From Clostridia bacterium (GTDB lineage Bacteria > Bacillota > Clostridia > UMGS1883): a DNA stretch of 41,771 bases. A program made the position numbers and the translations under genes. The notes beneath the pieces are model-generated. The model was given only the letters and a program-made list of their open reading frames with translations. It was not told where the DNA came from and made no database searches. Position 1 is the first letter of the stretch, and every line of letters begins with the position of its first letter. Where the stretch lies: positions 492 through 42,262 of the forward strand of contig JAJQCX010000129.1 of NCBI GenBank assembly GCA_021202495.1, read 5' to 3'. Of the stretch, positions 17,481 to 25,012 are shown in pieces.

Positions 17481-17680
17481 AGCACGGAGCAAGAGGGAGA
17501 CGTTACAGACCCCTCCGTCAGTCGCCGCGGGCGGCTGCCACCACCCCTCATACGGCGCTTATGCGCCGACGTGGGGAGGGAAGCTCGTATCGTTAGTGCG
17601 GCAAGGAAGGTGAGAAGAGCGACGTGGGGGAGGGAAAGGCTCGGACGGTAGGACGTGACTGGTGGTGAACATTGCCATTA
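17481..17680. repeat. GC-rich palindromic intergenic element
   Basis: No gene is visible in this stretch. It holds several G/C palindromes, for example CGGCGC-TTAT-GCGCCG (17553-17568) flanked by CCCC and GGGG, and short purine-rich motifs such as GTGGGGAGGG and GTGGGGGAGGG. The composition differs sharply from the A/T-rich leader on its left. It resembles dispersed palindromic non-coding repeats seen in Clostridia genomes; copies elsewhere cannot be counted from this window. Confidence 0.55.
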
Positions 17681-17684
17681 CCTC

Positions 17685-17750
17685 CGCGATAGCGGGAATG
17701 CTCAAGCGGGACGCTTGCGCGATAGCGGGAACGGTCAAGCGGAACGCTTG
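17685..17750. repeat. Two tandem 33-bp repeats, each with a CAAGCG/CGCTTG hairpin
   Basis: Unit 1 (17685-17717) and unit 2 (17718-17750) are identical at 30 of 33 positions. Each contains the palindrome CAAGCG-NNN-CGCTTG, which recurs singly at 32128-32142. Confidence 0.85.
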
Positions 17751-17786
17751 CGCTTGATTTTTTGTGCGGAATTGAAAATAATATGA

Positions 17787-17815
17787 TTGAATTTAAAAAG
17801 CAAATGTGGTATGAT
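17787..17815 (+). promoter_or_regulatory. Probable promoter of tgt
   Basis: TTGAAT (17787-17792), a 17-base spacer and TATGAT (17810-17815) precede the tgt ATG by about 35 bases. Confidence 0.6.
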
Positions 17816-17850
17816 AGGTTTAAATTTGTAATCACATATGGAGAAAAGAT

Positions 17851-18981
17851 ATGTTCAAAATTTTAAAAACGGAAGGCAAGGCACGGCGCGGGGTGTTTGA
17901 GACGGTACACGGGGTTGTGCAGACGCCTGTCTTTATGAATGTGGGAACGTCGGCGGCGATAAAGGGCGCGGTGTCGACGATGGATTTGAAGGAATTGGGC
18001 TGTCAGGTGGAGCTGTCTAACACATATCATCTGCACATTCGTCCGGGGGACGATTTGGTGCGCGATATGGGCGGGCTGCACAAGTTTATGAATTGGGATC
18101 GCCCGATATTGACGGACAGCGGCGGCTTTCAGGTCTTTAGCTTGGCAAAGCTGCGGAAGATAACGGAGGAAGGCGTTTCCTTTCAGTCGCACATTGACGG
18201 AAAGCGCATTTTTATGGGACCTGAGGAGAGTATGCAAATACAATCGAATTTGGGCTCGACAATCGCGATGGCGTTTGACGAATGTGTGGAAAATCCGTCG
18301 CCGTATGACTATGTGAAAAAATCGTGCGAGAGGACGTATCGCTGGCTTGTGCGCTGCAAGGCTGAGATGGAGAGGCTGAACAGCCTGCCGGAGACGATAA
18401 ACAAAAATCAGATGCTTTGGGGGATTAACCAGGGGGGAACATATAAGGATTTGCGGGTTTGGCACATGAAGGAGATTGCGAAGCTCGATTTGCCGGGCTA
18501 TGCGATTGGCGGGCTTGCCGTGGGCGAGAGCGTGGAGGAAATGTATGAGATAATAGAAGCGGTGGAGGAATTTATGCCGCAGGATCGACCGCGGTATTTG
18601 ATGGGGGTCGGCACGCCGATAAACATTTTGGAGGCGGTCGACCGCGGAGTTGACTTTTTCGACTGCGTTATAACGAGCCGCAACGCGAGACACGCAAATC
18701 TCTTCACGGACAAGGGCGTGCTCAATTTGAACAATCAAAAGTTTGCGCGCGACGACAGACCGCTGCAGGAGGGGTGCAATTGCCCGACGTGCAGGAATTA
18801 TTCGAGGGCGTACATAAGGCACTTGTTCAAGGCGAAAGAAATGCTCGGAATGAGGCTGTGTGTGATGCACAATTTGTATTTCTACAATAATTTAATGCGG
18901 GAAATTCGCGACGCGCTCGATGCGGGCGAGTTTAAAAAGTACAAAGAGGAAAAGATAAAAGAATTTTCGGGGAGGGTCTGA
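17851..18981 (+). CDS. tgt: Queuine/preQ1 tRNA-guanine transglycosylase
   Basis: The 376-residue cytoplasmic TIM-barrel enzyme exchanges guanine-34 of GUN-anticodon tRNAs for preQ1 in queuosine synthesis. Catalytic D89 lies in D-S-G-G-F-Q-V-F and the nucleophile D271 in F-F-D-C-V. The zinc site is C309, C311, C314 (C-N-C-P-T-C) and H340 in the C-terminal helix. Length and motif order match bacterial Tgt. The start is ATG 17851 behind GGAGAAA. No queA, queC-F or yajC/secD genes are visible nearby, so the gene is separated from its usual partners here. A small lipoprotein gene follows 5 bases after its stop and is probably co-transcribed. Confidence 0.96.
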   Translation: MFKILKTEGKARRGVFETVHGVVQTPVFMNVGTSAAIKGAVSTMDLKELGCQVELSNTYHLHIRPGDDLVRDMGGLHKFMNWDRPILTDSGGFQVFSLAKLRKITEEGVSFQSHIDGKRIFMGPEESMQIQSNLGSTIAMAFDECVENPSPYDYVKKSCERTYRWLVRCKAEMERLNSLPETINKNQMLWGINQGGTYKDLRVWHMKEIAKLDLPGYAIGGLAVGESVEEMYEIIEAVEEFMPQDRPRYLMGVGTPINILEAVDRGVDFFDCVITSRNARHANLFTDKGVLNLNNQKFARDDRPLQEGCNCPTCRNYSRAYIRHLFKAKEMLGMRLCVMHNLYFYNNLMREIRDALDAGEFKKYKEEKIKEFSGRV

Positions 18982-18986
18982 TTATT

Positions 18987-19433
18987 ATGAAAAAGTTTTT
19001 GGCATTGATTTTGGCTTGTGCGTTTTTGACGGCATGTGAGAGCGCGGGCGGCGAGGACAGCATGGGGAAGATAAGCGCGCGGAAGATTGATGAGATTGTG
19101 ATAACGTATTCATCGGACGCGGGCAGCGCGGTGATTGAGGACAGAGACACGATAAAGGAGCTGTGCGCGATGGCACAGGATTTGCGCTTTGAGCTTGACA
19201 CCGAATTGACGATGTCGCTTACGTCGATGTACACTTTGAAATTTATCGACGGCGACAAGGTTGTGCATTATTTGAACTTTGACGGCGAGGGCGCGTTTTG
19301 GTACGACGACAAGGCGGGAAACTACGTCTTGACGGAGGGCGAGGTCAGCTATGACGAGATAGAAAGGCTTTATGAGGAAAATTACGTCGATGAAAATGCG
19401 ACCGAGGATGAGGACGATTTTATATTGGAATGA
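18987..19433 (+). CDS. Small predicted lipoprotein of unknown function
   Basis: The 148-residue protein has a clear lipoprotein signal peptide with lipobox L-T-A-C (lipidated Cys 17). The mature part is strongly acidic, with an E/D-rich tail (T-E-D-E-D-D-F-I-L-E). I do not recognise a family. The alternating strand pattern and the V-V-H-Y-L-N-F-D-G-E segment suggest a small beta-rich extracytoplasmic domain. It starts 5 bases after tgt with GGAGGG upstream, so expression probably follows tgt, though no functional link is evident. Its distinct promoterless position and short length give no further clue. Confidence 0.8.
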   Translation: MKKFLALILACAFLTACESAGGEDSMGKISARKIDEIVITYSSDAGSAVIEDRDTIKELCAMAQDLRFELDTELTMSLTSMYTLKFIDGDKVVHYLNFDGEGAFWYDDKAGNYVLTEGEVSYDEIERLYEENYVDENATEDEDDFILE

Positions 19434-19462
19434 TTGACTTATAAAGTTGAAGAGACTATAAT
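19434..19462 (+). promoter_or_regulatory. Promoter of the hydrolase-murF-ddl-ftsH operon
   Basis: TTGACT (19434-19439) and TATAAT (19457-19462), spacer 17. The -35 box begins directly after the stop codon of the preceding lipoprotein gene. Confidence 0.82.
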
Positions 19463-19487
19463 ATCATAGTAAAACGAGGTGACGCGT

Positions 19488-20246
19488 GTGGACAAAGAAG
19501 TGAATATTGACGGGCTGAACGTGAGCTATTGCGACGAGGGCGAGGGGAAAGTGCTGCTGCTCTTTCACGGCTGGGGAGCAAACAAGGAGGCGTTTACTCC
19601 GATAATAAAGAGAATGAGCAAGACCATGCGCGTTGTGGCGCTTGACTTTCCGGGATTCGGCGGGAGCGACGAGCCAAAAGCGGTTTGGGACATTGAAAAA
19701 TACGCGGAGTTTGCGAACAAATTTATTGATGAATTAAATTTGGGAGGAGCGGTTTGGCTGGCACATTCCTTCGGCGGAAGATGCGTGATAAAGCTTTACG
19801 GCATGGTGAAGGAAAAGCCCGAAAAAATTGTGCTGGTTGACAGCGCGGGGATAAAGCCGAGGCGAAAAGCGGGATATTACGTTAAGGTTTATTCCTACAA
19901 GGCGGGGAAAAAGCTGCTTTCGCTGCCGTTGATAAATAAAACGGGACTCTATGAAAAACTGGTTAAAAACGCGGGGAGCAGCGATTACAAAAACCTCTCC
20001 GACGTGATGCGGGGCACAATGTCGAAGGTTGTGAACGAGGATTTGAGAGGGTATTTGCATGAGATAAAATGCCCGGTGCTTCTCATTTGGGGCGACAAGG
20101 ACACGGCGACGCCTATCGGCGACGCGGAGATAATGAATTCGCTTTTGCCCGACAGCGGAATTGTGACGCTTGAGGGTGCGGGGCATTTTTCGTACCTTGA
20201 CAGACCCGCGAAATTTTACGCGGCTTTGGAATATTTTGTGAAGTGA
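19488..20246 (+). CDS. Alpha/beta hydrolase
   Basis: The 252-residue alpha/beta-hydrolase-fold protein has a complete catalytic triad: S94 in A-H-S-F-G-G, D205 in G-D-K-D-T-A-T-P and H233 in G-A-G-H-F-S. The oxyanion motif H-G-W-G lies near residue 28. There is no signal peptide, so it acts in the cytoplasm. The substrate is unknown; relatives include esterases, lactonases and haloperoxidase-like enzymes. GTG 19488 is chosen because GAGGTGA (19476-19482) precedes it; an in-frame GTG at 19479 would lie inside that SD. It heads an operon of peptidoglycan genes, which hints at an envelope-related or detoxifying role, but that is only association. Confidence 0.88.
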   Translation: MDKEVNIDGLNVSYCDEGEGKVLLLFHGWGANKEAFTPIIKRMSKTMRVVALDFPGFGGSDEPKAVWDIEKYAEFANKFIDELNLGGAVWLAHSFGGRCVIKLYGMVKEKPEKIVLVDSAGIKPRRKAGYYVKVYSYKAGKKLLSLPLINKTGLYEKLVKNAGSSDYKNLSDVMRGTMSKVVNEDLRGYLHEIKCPVLLIWGDKDTATPIGDAEIMNSLLPDSGIVTLEGAGHFSYLDRPAKFYAALEYFVK

Positions 20247-20256
20247 GGGGATAGAA

Positions 20257-21822
20257 ATGGGAGACGGATTGACGGCGGCGCTCTATGTGATAGTGGCGGT
20301 GATACACATTTGGGTGTTGATGAGCGGAACATATCGGCATTTCAATCACATTTTGCAGCTTAATTCATACTACAATTCGCGCTACGGGGGATATTTGAAG
20401 AAAAATGTGCGCGACGCGGTTGACGTGAAGGCGATCATTGCGCTTTTGGCGTATTTATTTTTGCTGCTCGACATCGGAGCGTTTCCGGCGGTGTCGGCAT
20501 ATGCGTTAATTTACCTTTTGCTTGACATGGCAAAGCCGAAAAAGGAGGAAAAAAAGCCGCTTGTTGTGACGGACAGGGTGAAGAGGCTGATGACGACGGA
20601 GTGCGTTTTGGCGCTTGTTATCATGGCGGCGGGCTTTTTTGTGCCGAGGATTTACATTCCGCTGCTTCTCTTTGCGGCGGCAATCTTGGCGCCCGTTATT
20701 GTAATGCTCGCAAATGTGATAAACGCGCCTGTTGAAAAGGGGATAAACAAAAAATTTTACAACAGTGCGAAGGAAAAGCTTGAGATGATGCCGAATTTGA
20801 AGATTATCGGCATTACCGGAAGCTACGGTAAGACGAGCGTGAAAAACTTTGTGACGGAGCTTTTGTCGGAAAAGTACAACACGTTGATGACGCCTGCAAG
20901 CTACAATACGACGATGGGCGTTGTGAGAACGATAAACGAAAATCTTTCGCCGCTGCACGATGTGTTTGTCGTGGAAATGGGGGCACGAAACAAGGGAGAC
21001 ATAAAGGAAATATGCGACCTTGTGAAGCCGCAGTGCGCGATTGTGACGTCGATCGGGCCGCAGCATTTGGAGACGTTTAAGACGATTGAGACGATAATCG
21101 ACACAAAATTTGAGCTTGTCGACGCGGTGGGCGAGGGATATAAATTTTTAAATTACGATAACGAATACATACGCGCGCGTGGAGGCGGGAATAATACGAT
21201 AAGCTACGGAACGGACGAGACGTGCGATTTTTACGCGAAAGACATAAAGGTTACGACGTCGGGCAGCGAATTTACGCTTGTGACAAAGAGCGGCGAGGCG
21301 AAAATGAAGACGAAGCTCTTGGGTGAGCACAACGTTGTGAACCTCGTCGGCGCGGCGGCTGTGGCGGTGAATTTCGGCATGACGCTCGATGAGATTGCGA
21401 TTGCGATGAGGAGAATCGAGAGCGTGGAGCACCGTTTGCAGCTCAAGAAAACGGCGGACTGCACGATAATCGACGACGCGTACAATTCCAACCCTTCAGG
21501 GGCGAAGAGTGCGCTTGAAACGCTGTCGCGCTTTGAGGGGTGCAGAATTGTGATAACGCCGGGAATGGTGGAGCTCGGTGAACGCGAGGTTGAGGAAAAC
21601 GAAAAGATGGGCGCGATTGCGGCGAAATGCTCCGATGTTGCGATATTCGTCGGACAAAAGCAGGCACCGGCGCTGATAAGAGGCGCGGCGAAAGTCGAGG
21701 GCGAAAAGGCGCGGATAATCGCGGCGAGGGACATTTACGAAGCGTTTGCGAAGATGCGCGAAATCGAGGCGGAAAATAAGGTCGTTTTGTTGGAAAATGA
21801 CTTGCCGGACAACTATTTATAA
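20257..21822 (+). CDS. murF: Membrane-anchored MurF-like Mur ligase
   Basis: The 521-residue protein joins an N-terminal membrane region (about residues 1-160, four to five hydrophobic segments) to a Mur ligase core. The ATP-binding loop G-I-T-G-S-Y-G-K-T-S is at 185-194. The central segment contains V-V-E-M-G-A-R-N-K-G-D-I, and C-terminal-domain motifs H-R-L-Q and D-D-A-Y-N-S-N-P match MurF, which adds D-Ala-D-Ala to UDP-MurNAc-tripeptide. The usual soluble MurF N-terminal UDP-binding domain is absent, replaced by the membrane segments. Ddl, which makes the D-Ala-D-Ala substrate, is encoded next (14 bases after the stop to its ATG), strengthening the MurF call. SD GAGGGG lies before ATG 20257. 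A different Mur-type ligase (for example acting on lipid-linked muropeptide) remains possible. Confidence 0.85.
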   Translation: MGDGLTAALYVIVAVIHIWVLMSGTYRHFNHILQLNSYYNSRYGGYLKKNVRDAVDVKAIIALLAYLFLLLDIGAFPAVSAYALIYLLLDMAKPKKEEKKPLVVTDRVKRLMTTECVLALVIMAAGFFVPRIYIPLLLFAAAILAPVIVMLANVINAPVEKGINKKFYNSAKEKLEMMPNLKIIGITGSYGKTSVKNFVTELLSEKYNTLMTPASYNTTMGVVRTINENLSPLHDVFVVEMGARNKGDIKEICDLVKPQCAIVTSIGPQHLETFKTIETIIDTKFELVDAVGEGYKFLNYDNEYIRARGGGNNTISYGTDETCDFYAKDIKVTTSGSEFTLVTKSGEAKMKTKLLGEHNVVNLVGAAAVAVNFGMTLDEIAIAMRRIESVEHRLQLKKTADCTIIDDAYNSNPSGAKSALETLSRFEGCRIVITPGMVELGEREVEENEKMGAIAAKCSDVAIFVGQKQAPALIRGAAKVEGEKARIIAARDIYEAFAKMREIEAENKVVLLENDLPDNYL

Positions 21823-21836
21823 TGGGAGTGATATAT

Positions 21837-23048
21837 ATGGCAAAATCGATGAAAATTGCGGTCGGCGTGCTTTTCGGCGGCAACAGTGTGGAGCATGAGG
21901 TGTCGGTCATTTCGGCAAATCAGGCGATGCACGCGCTCAATGCCGAAAAATATGACGTTGTGCCGATTTACATAACGAAGGACAGCCGCTTTTTTACGGG
22001 TGCGGCGCTGATGAATATTGAAAAATACAAAAACATTCCCTCGCTTTTGAACGAGTGCGAGGAAGTCATCTTGAAAAAGGGCGCGCAAAAGGCTAAGGCG
22101 GAGCTTGTGAGAGCGGTGCCTAAGCATTTCGGAACAAATGTTGTAAAAACGGTAGACATATTTTTGCCGGTGGTACACGGAACGAACGTTGAGGACGGGA
22201 CGCTGCAGGGCTATCTTGAAATGCTCGGTGTGCCATACTGCGGCTGCGACGTGACAAGTTCGGCGCTCGGAATGGACAAATACGCAATGAAGTGCGTTTT
22301 GAAGGACGCGGGAGTAAAGGTGCTTGACGCGGTGTGCTTTTACGGAAAGGAATATTTTAAGGCACAGGAGGCAAAGATTGCGGAGATTGAGGAAAAGATC
22401 GGTTATCCGATGATTGTGAAGCCCGTGAACCTCGGTTCGAGCGTGGGGATAAAAAAGGCGCACGACCGTGAGGAATTGATTGATGCGATTGACGAGGCGG
22501 CGGGATTTGCGCCGAAGATATTGGTTGAGAGAGCCGTTGAAAAGCTGCGCGAGGTCAACTGCTCGGTAATAGGCGACTACGAGAGGGCGGAAAGCTCCGT
22601 TTTGGAGGAGCCGATAAATTCGGACGAGATTTTGAGCTACAAGGACAAATACCAGGGCGGAAGCAAGGACGGCTCGAAGGGGATGAGCGGCAGCAGCCGC
22701 AAGGTGCCCGCCGAAGTGACGGAGGAGCAGGAAAAGACGATCCGCGAAATGTGCGAAAGGACGTTTAAGGCGTTGGGCTGCAGCGGCGTGGCGCGCATCG
22801 ATGTGATGATTGATGAAGCGGACGGGCAGATTTATGTAAATGAGATAAATACGATCCCCGGCTCACTTTCGTTTTACCTTTGGGAGGCGGCGGGAGTGCC
22901 GTTTGAAAAGCTGATGGATAAAATAATCGAGTGTGGAGAAAAGAAATTCCGCGAAAGGGAAAAGCTGAGCTTTTCGTATGATACGAATCTTTTGTCGAGT
23001 TTTGACGCTAAGGGATTAAAGAACGGAGCGAAAAACTCCGCGAAATAG
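21837..23048 (+). CDS. ddl: D-alanine--D-alanine ligase
   Basis: The 403-residue ATP-grasp enzyme makes the D-Ala-D-Ala dipeptide for peptidoglycan. It has N-terminal L-F-G-G-N-S-V-E-H-E-V-S-V, the Y-P-M-I-V-K-P-V-N-L-G-S-S-V-G nucleotide-binding strand, and C-terminal metal/substrate motifs R-I-D-V-M and E-I-N-T-I-P-G-S. The omega-loop region is Gly/Ser/Lys-rich, as in other Clostridia Ddl proteins, and a basic tail of about 25 residues extends past the usual end. The D-Ala versus D-Lac/D-Ser preference cannot be settled by eye, but position next to murF and absence of van genes favours D-Ala. ATG 21837 has GGGAG 8 bases upstream; an ATG at 21822 overlaps the SD and is rejected. Confidence 0.93.
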   Translation: MAKSMKIAVGVLFGGNSVEHEVSVISANQAMHALNAEKYDVVPIYITKDSRFFTGAALMNIEKYKNIPSLLNECEEVILKKGAQKAKAELVRAVPKHFGTNVVKTVDIFLPVVHGTNVEDGTLQGYLEMLGVPYCGCDVTSSALGMDKYAMKCVLKDAGVKVLDAVCFYGKEYFKAQEAKIAEIEEKIGYPMIVKPVNLGSSVGIKKAHDREELIDAIDEAAGFAPKILVERAVEKLREVNCSVIGDYERAESSVLEEPINSDEILSYKDKYQGGSKDGSKGMSGSSRKVPAEVTEEQEKTIREMCERTFKALGCSGVARIDVMIDEADGQIYVNEINTIPGSLSFYLWEAAGVPFEKLMDKIIECGEKKFREREKLSFSYDTNLLSSFDAKGLKNGAKNSAK

Positions 23049-23059
23049 GAGATTTTTAT

Positions 23060-24895
23060 ATGCAGGATAAAAATGACCGAAGAAGACCGAACAGGCGGAT
23101 ATTGATTATTTATATTGCGACTGTGATATTTATTATTATCGCGAACCTCATTTGGTACCCGCGGACGACGTCGCAGGTGGTAGAGCCCGTGAGCTATGGC
23201 ACATTTATGACGATGATTGACAACGGGGAAATTTCGGAGGCGCAGATCGGTTCATCGACGATAATTTTTGCAGACAATTCCGACCCGAAAAATTATTACA
23301 GCACGACGCCTGTGAGCGACCCGACGTTGGCGGAGCGGCTGCATGAGGCGGGCGCGGATATAAGCCAGGAGGTTGTGAAAGAGGAAACCTCGATCTTGGG
23401 CTTTTTGTTTTCGATGGCGATACCTATCGTGTTCTTTCTTTTGATGGGGAGAATGCTCTCGAAGATGATGACGAAACGCATGGGCGGAACGATGAGCTTC
23501 GGAAAGTCGAACGCGAAGGTCTATGTTAAATCGTCAAACGGAGTTAAATTCAGCGACGTTGAGGGCGAGGACGAGGCAAAGGAAGTTTTGCGCGAAATAG
23601 TCGATTTTTTGCACGACCCGAAAAAATACAGCGAGATCGGCGCGGTGATGCCCAAGGGCGCTCTTTTGGTGGGCCCTCCCGGAACGGGCAAGACGCTTCT
23701 CGCGAAAGCAGTCGCGGGTGAGGCGGAGGTGCCGTTTTTCTCGATTTCGGGCTCGGAATTTGTGGAGATGTTCGTCGGAATGGGCGCGGCAAAGGTGCGC
23801 GATTTGTTTAAGCAGGCAAACGAAAAAGCGCCGTGCATAGTTTTTATTGATGAGATAGACACAATAGGCAAAAAGCGTGACGGCAGCGGCTACGGCGGAA
23901 ACGACGAGCGCGAGCAGACGTTAAATCAGCTTTTAACCGAGATGGACGGCTTTGACGGCAGCCGCGGAGTTATCATTTTGGCGGCGACGAATAGACCCGA
24001 AACTCTTGACCCCGCTCTTTTGCGTCCGGGACGCTTTGACAGGCGCGTGCCGGTAAATCTCCCCGATTTGGCGGGACGCGAGGCAATTTTGAGGCTGCAC
24101 GCGAAAAAGATTAAGATTGCGGACAACATTAACTTTAACGAAGTGGCGCGTGCGGCGTCGGGTGCGTCGGGCGCGGAGCTTGCGAATATTGTCAACGAGG
24201 CGGCGCTGCACGCGGTGAAATGCGGACGAAATGTCGTCATACAGGAGGACATGGAGGAGAGCGTTGAGGTTGTAATCGCGGGCTATCAGAGAAAGAACAA
24301 GATACTTTCAAACAAGGAAAAGATTATCGTGGCATATCACGAGGTGGGACATGCTTTGACGGCGGCGCTGCAGACACATTCCGCGCCCGTGACAAAGATA
24401 ACGATAATCCCTAGAACATCGGGTGCGCTCGGCTACACAATGCAGGTTGCGGAGGAAGAGCGCAATCTCATGACGCGCGAGGAGATTGAAAACAAAATTG
24501 TCACGCTGACGGGCGGAAGAGTTGCGGAGGAAATAATATTTAACTCGATAACGACCGGCGCATCGAACGACATCGAGCAGGCGACGAAGCTCGCGCGGGC
24601 GATGATAACGCGCTACGGAATGAACGAAGAGATAGGCATGGTTGCGCTTGAAACGGTGACAAATCAATATTTGGGCGGGGACACGTCGATGGTGTGCTCG
24701 CCGGAAATGGCGGCAAAGGTGGACAAAATGGTGATTGACCTTGTGGCAAAGGCATATGACAAGGCGAAAGCGCTTTTGACGCAAAATACCGCGAAGCTGC
24801 ACGAGCTTGCGAAATATCTCTATGACAAAGAGACGATAACGGGCGATGAATTTATGGATATTTTGGAGCATGGTGTAAAGGCGATTGAGGGATAG
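23060..24895 (+). CDS. ftsH: ATP-dependent zinc metalloprotease FtsH
   Basis: The 611-residue membrane-anchored AAA+ protease degrades misfolded membrane proteins and regulators. Two membrane helices flank an extracytoplasmic segment (about 16-130). The AAA module has Walker A G-P-P-G-T-G-K-T (205-212), the pore loop F-V-G-M-G-A, Walker B F-I-D-E-I-D and the second region of homology with R-P-G-R-F-D-R. The protease site is H427-E428-V-G-H431 with the third zinc ligand D504 in S-N-D-I-E. All key residues are intact. It is the last gene of the operon, 11 bases after ddl, with GGAGAT upstream. It is commonly next to hpt/tilS in Firmicutes, so linkage to murF-ddl is a local arrangement. Confidence 0.97.
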   Translation: MQDKNDRRRPNRRILIIYIATVIFIIIANLIWYPRTTSQVVEPVSYGTFMTMIDNGEISEAQIGSSTIIFADNSDPKNYYSTTPVSDPTLAERLHEAGADISQEVVKEETSILGFLFSMAIPIVFFLLMGRMLSKMMTKRMGGTMSFGKSNAKVYVKSSNGVKFSDVEGEDEAKEVLREIVDFLHDPKKYSEIGAVMPKGALLVGPPGTGKTLLAKAVAGEAEVPFFSISGSEFVEMFVGMGAAKVRDLFKQANEKAPCIVFIDEIDTIGKKRDGSGYGGNDEREQTLNQLLTEMDGFDGSRGVIILAATNRPETLDPALLRPGRFDRRVPVNLPDLAGREAILRLHAKKIKIADNINFNEVARAASGASGAELANIVNEAALHAVKCGRNVVIQEDMEESVEVVIAGYQRKNKILSNKEKIIVAYHEVGHALTAALQTHSAPVTKITIIPRTSGALGYTMQVAEEERNLMTREEIENKIVTLTGGRVAEEIIFNSITTGASNDIEQATKLARAMITRYGMNEEIGMVALETVTNQYLGGDTSMVCSPEMAAKVDKMVIDLVAKAYDKAKALLTQNTAKLHELAKYLYDKETITGDEFMDILEHGVKAIEG

Positions 24896-24901
24896 TTGAA
24901 T

Positions 24902-24947
24902 GAGGCACAATTGCGGCAAACGGACGCGGTTGTGTCTCTATTTTTTC
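24902..24947 (+). terminator. Intrinsic terminator after ftsH
   Basis: GAGGCACAA (24902-24910) pairs with TTGTGTCTC (24930-24938), with one G-U pair, and is followed by a T-rich run to 24946. Confidence 0.78.
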
Positions 24948-24948
24948 G

Positions 24949-24977
24949 TTGACTAAAGGGTGAAGAGATGTTATAAT
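24949..24977 (+). promoter_or_regulatory. Promoter of ilvD
   Basis: TTGACT (24949-24954), a 17-base spacer and TATAAT (24972-24977). The -35 box starts directly at the end of the ftsH terminator. The leader is only about 30 bases, too short for a T-box or leader-peptide attenuator. Confidence 0.85.
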
Positions 24978-25012
24978 ACGATTGTATATGAAGAACAAGG
25001 AGATAGATTGAA

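Noticed and set aside
17685..17750. CRISPR array
   Set aside because: Only two directly adjoining units with no variable spacers and no cas genes.
17863..18870. 335-codon minus-strand frame opposite tgt
   Set aside because: tgt on the plus strand has all catalytic residues; the reverse product has no family features.
22600..22720. Gly/Ser/Lys-rich loop of Ddl as a sign of D-Lac or D-Ser ligase (vancomycin resistance)
   Set aside because: Similar loops are usual in Clostridia Ddl, and no vanH, vanX or vanT gene is nearby.
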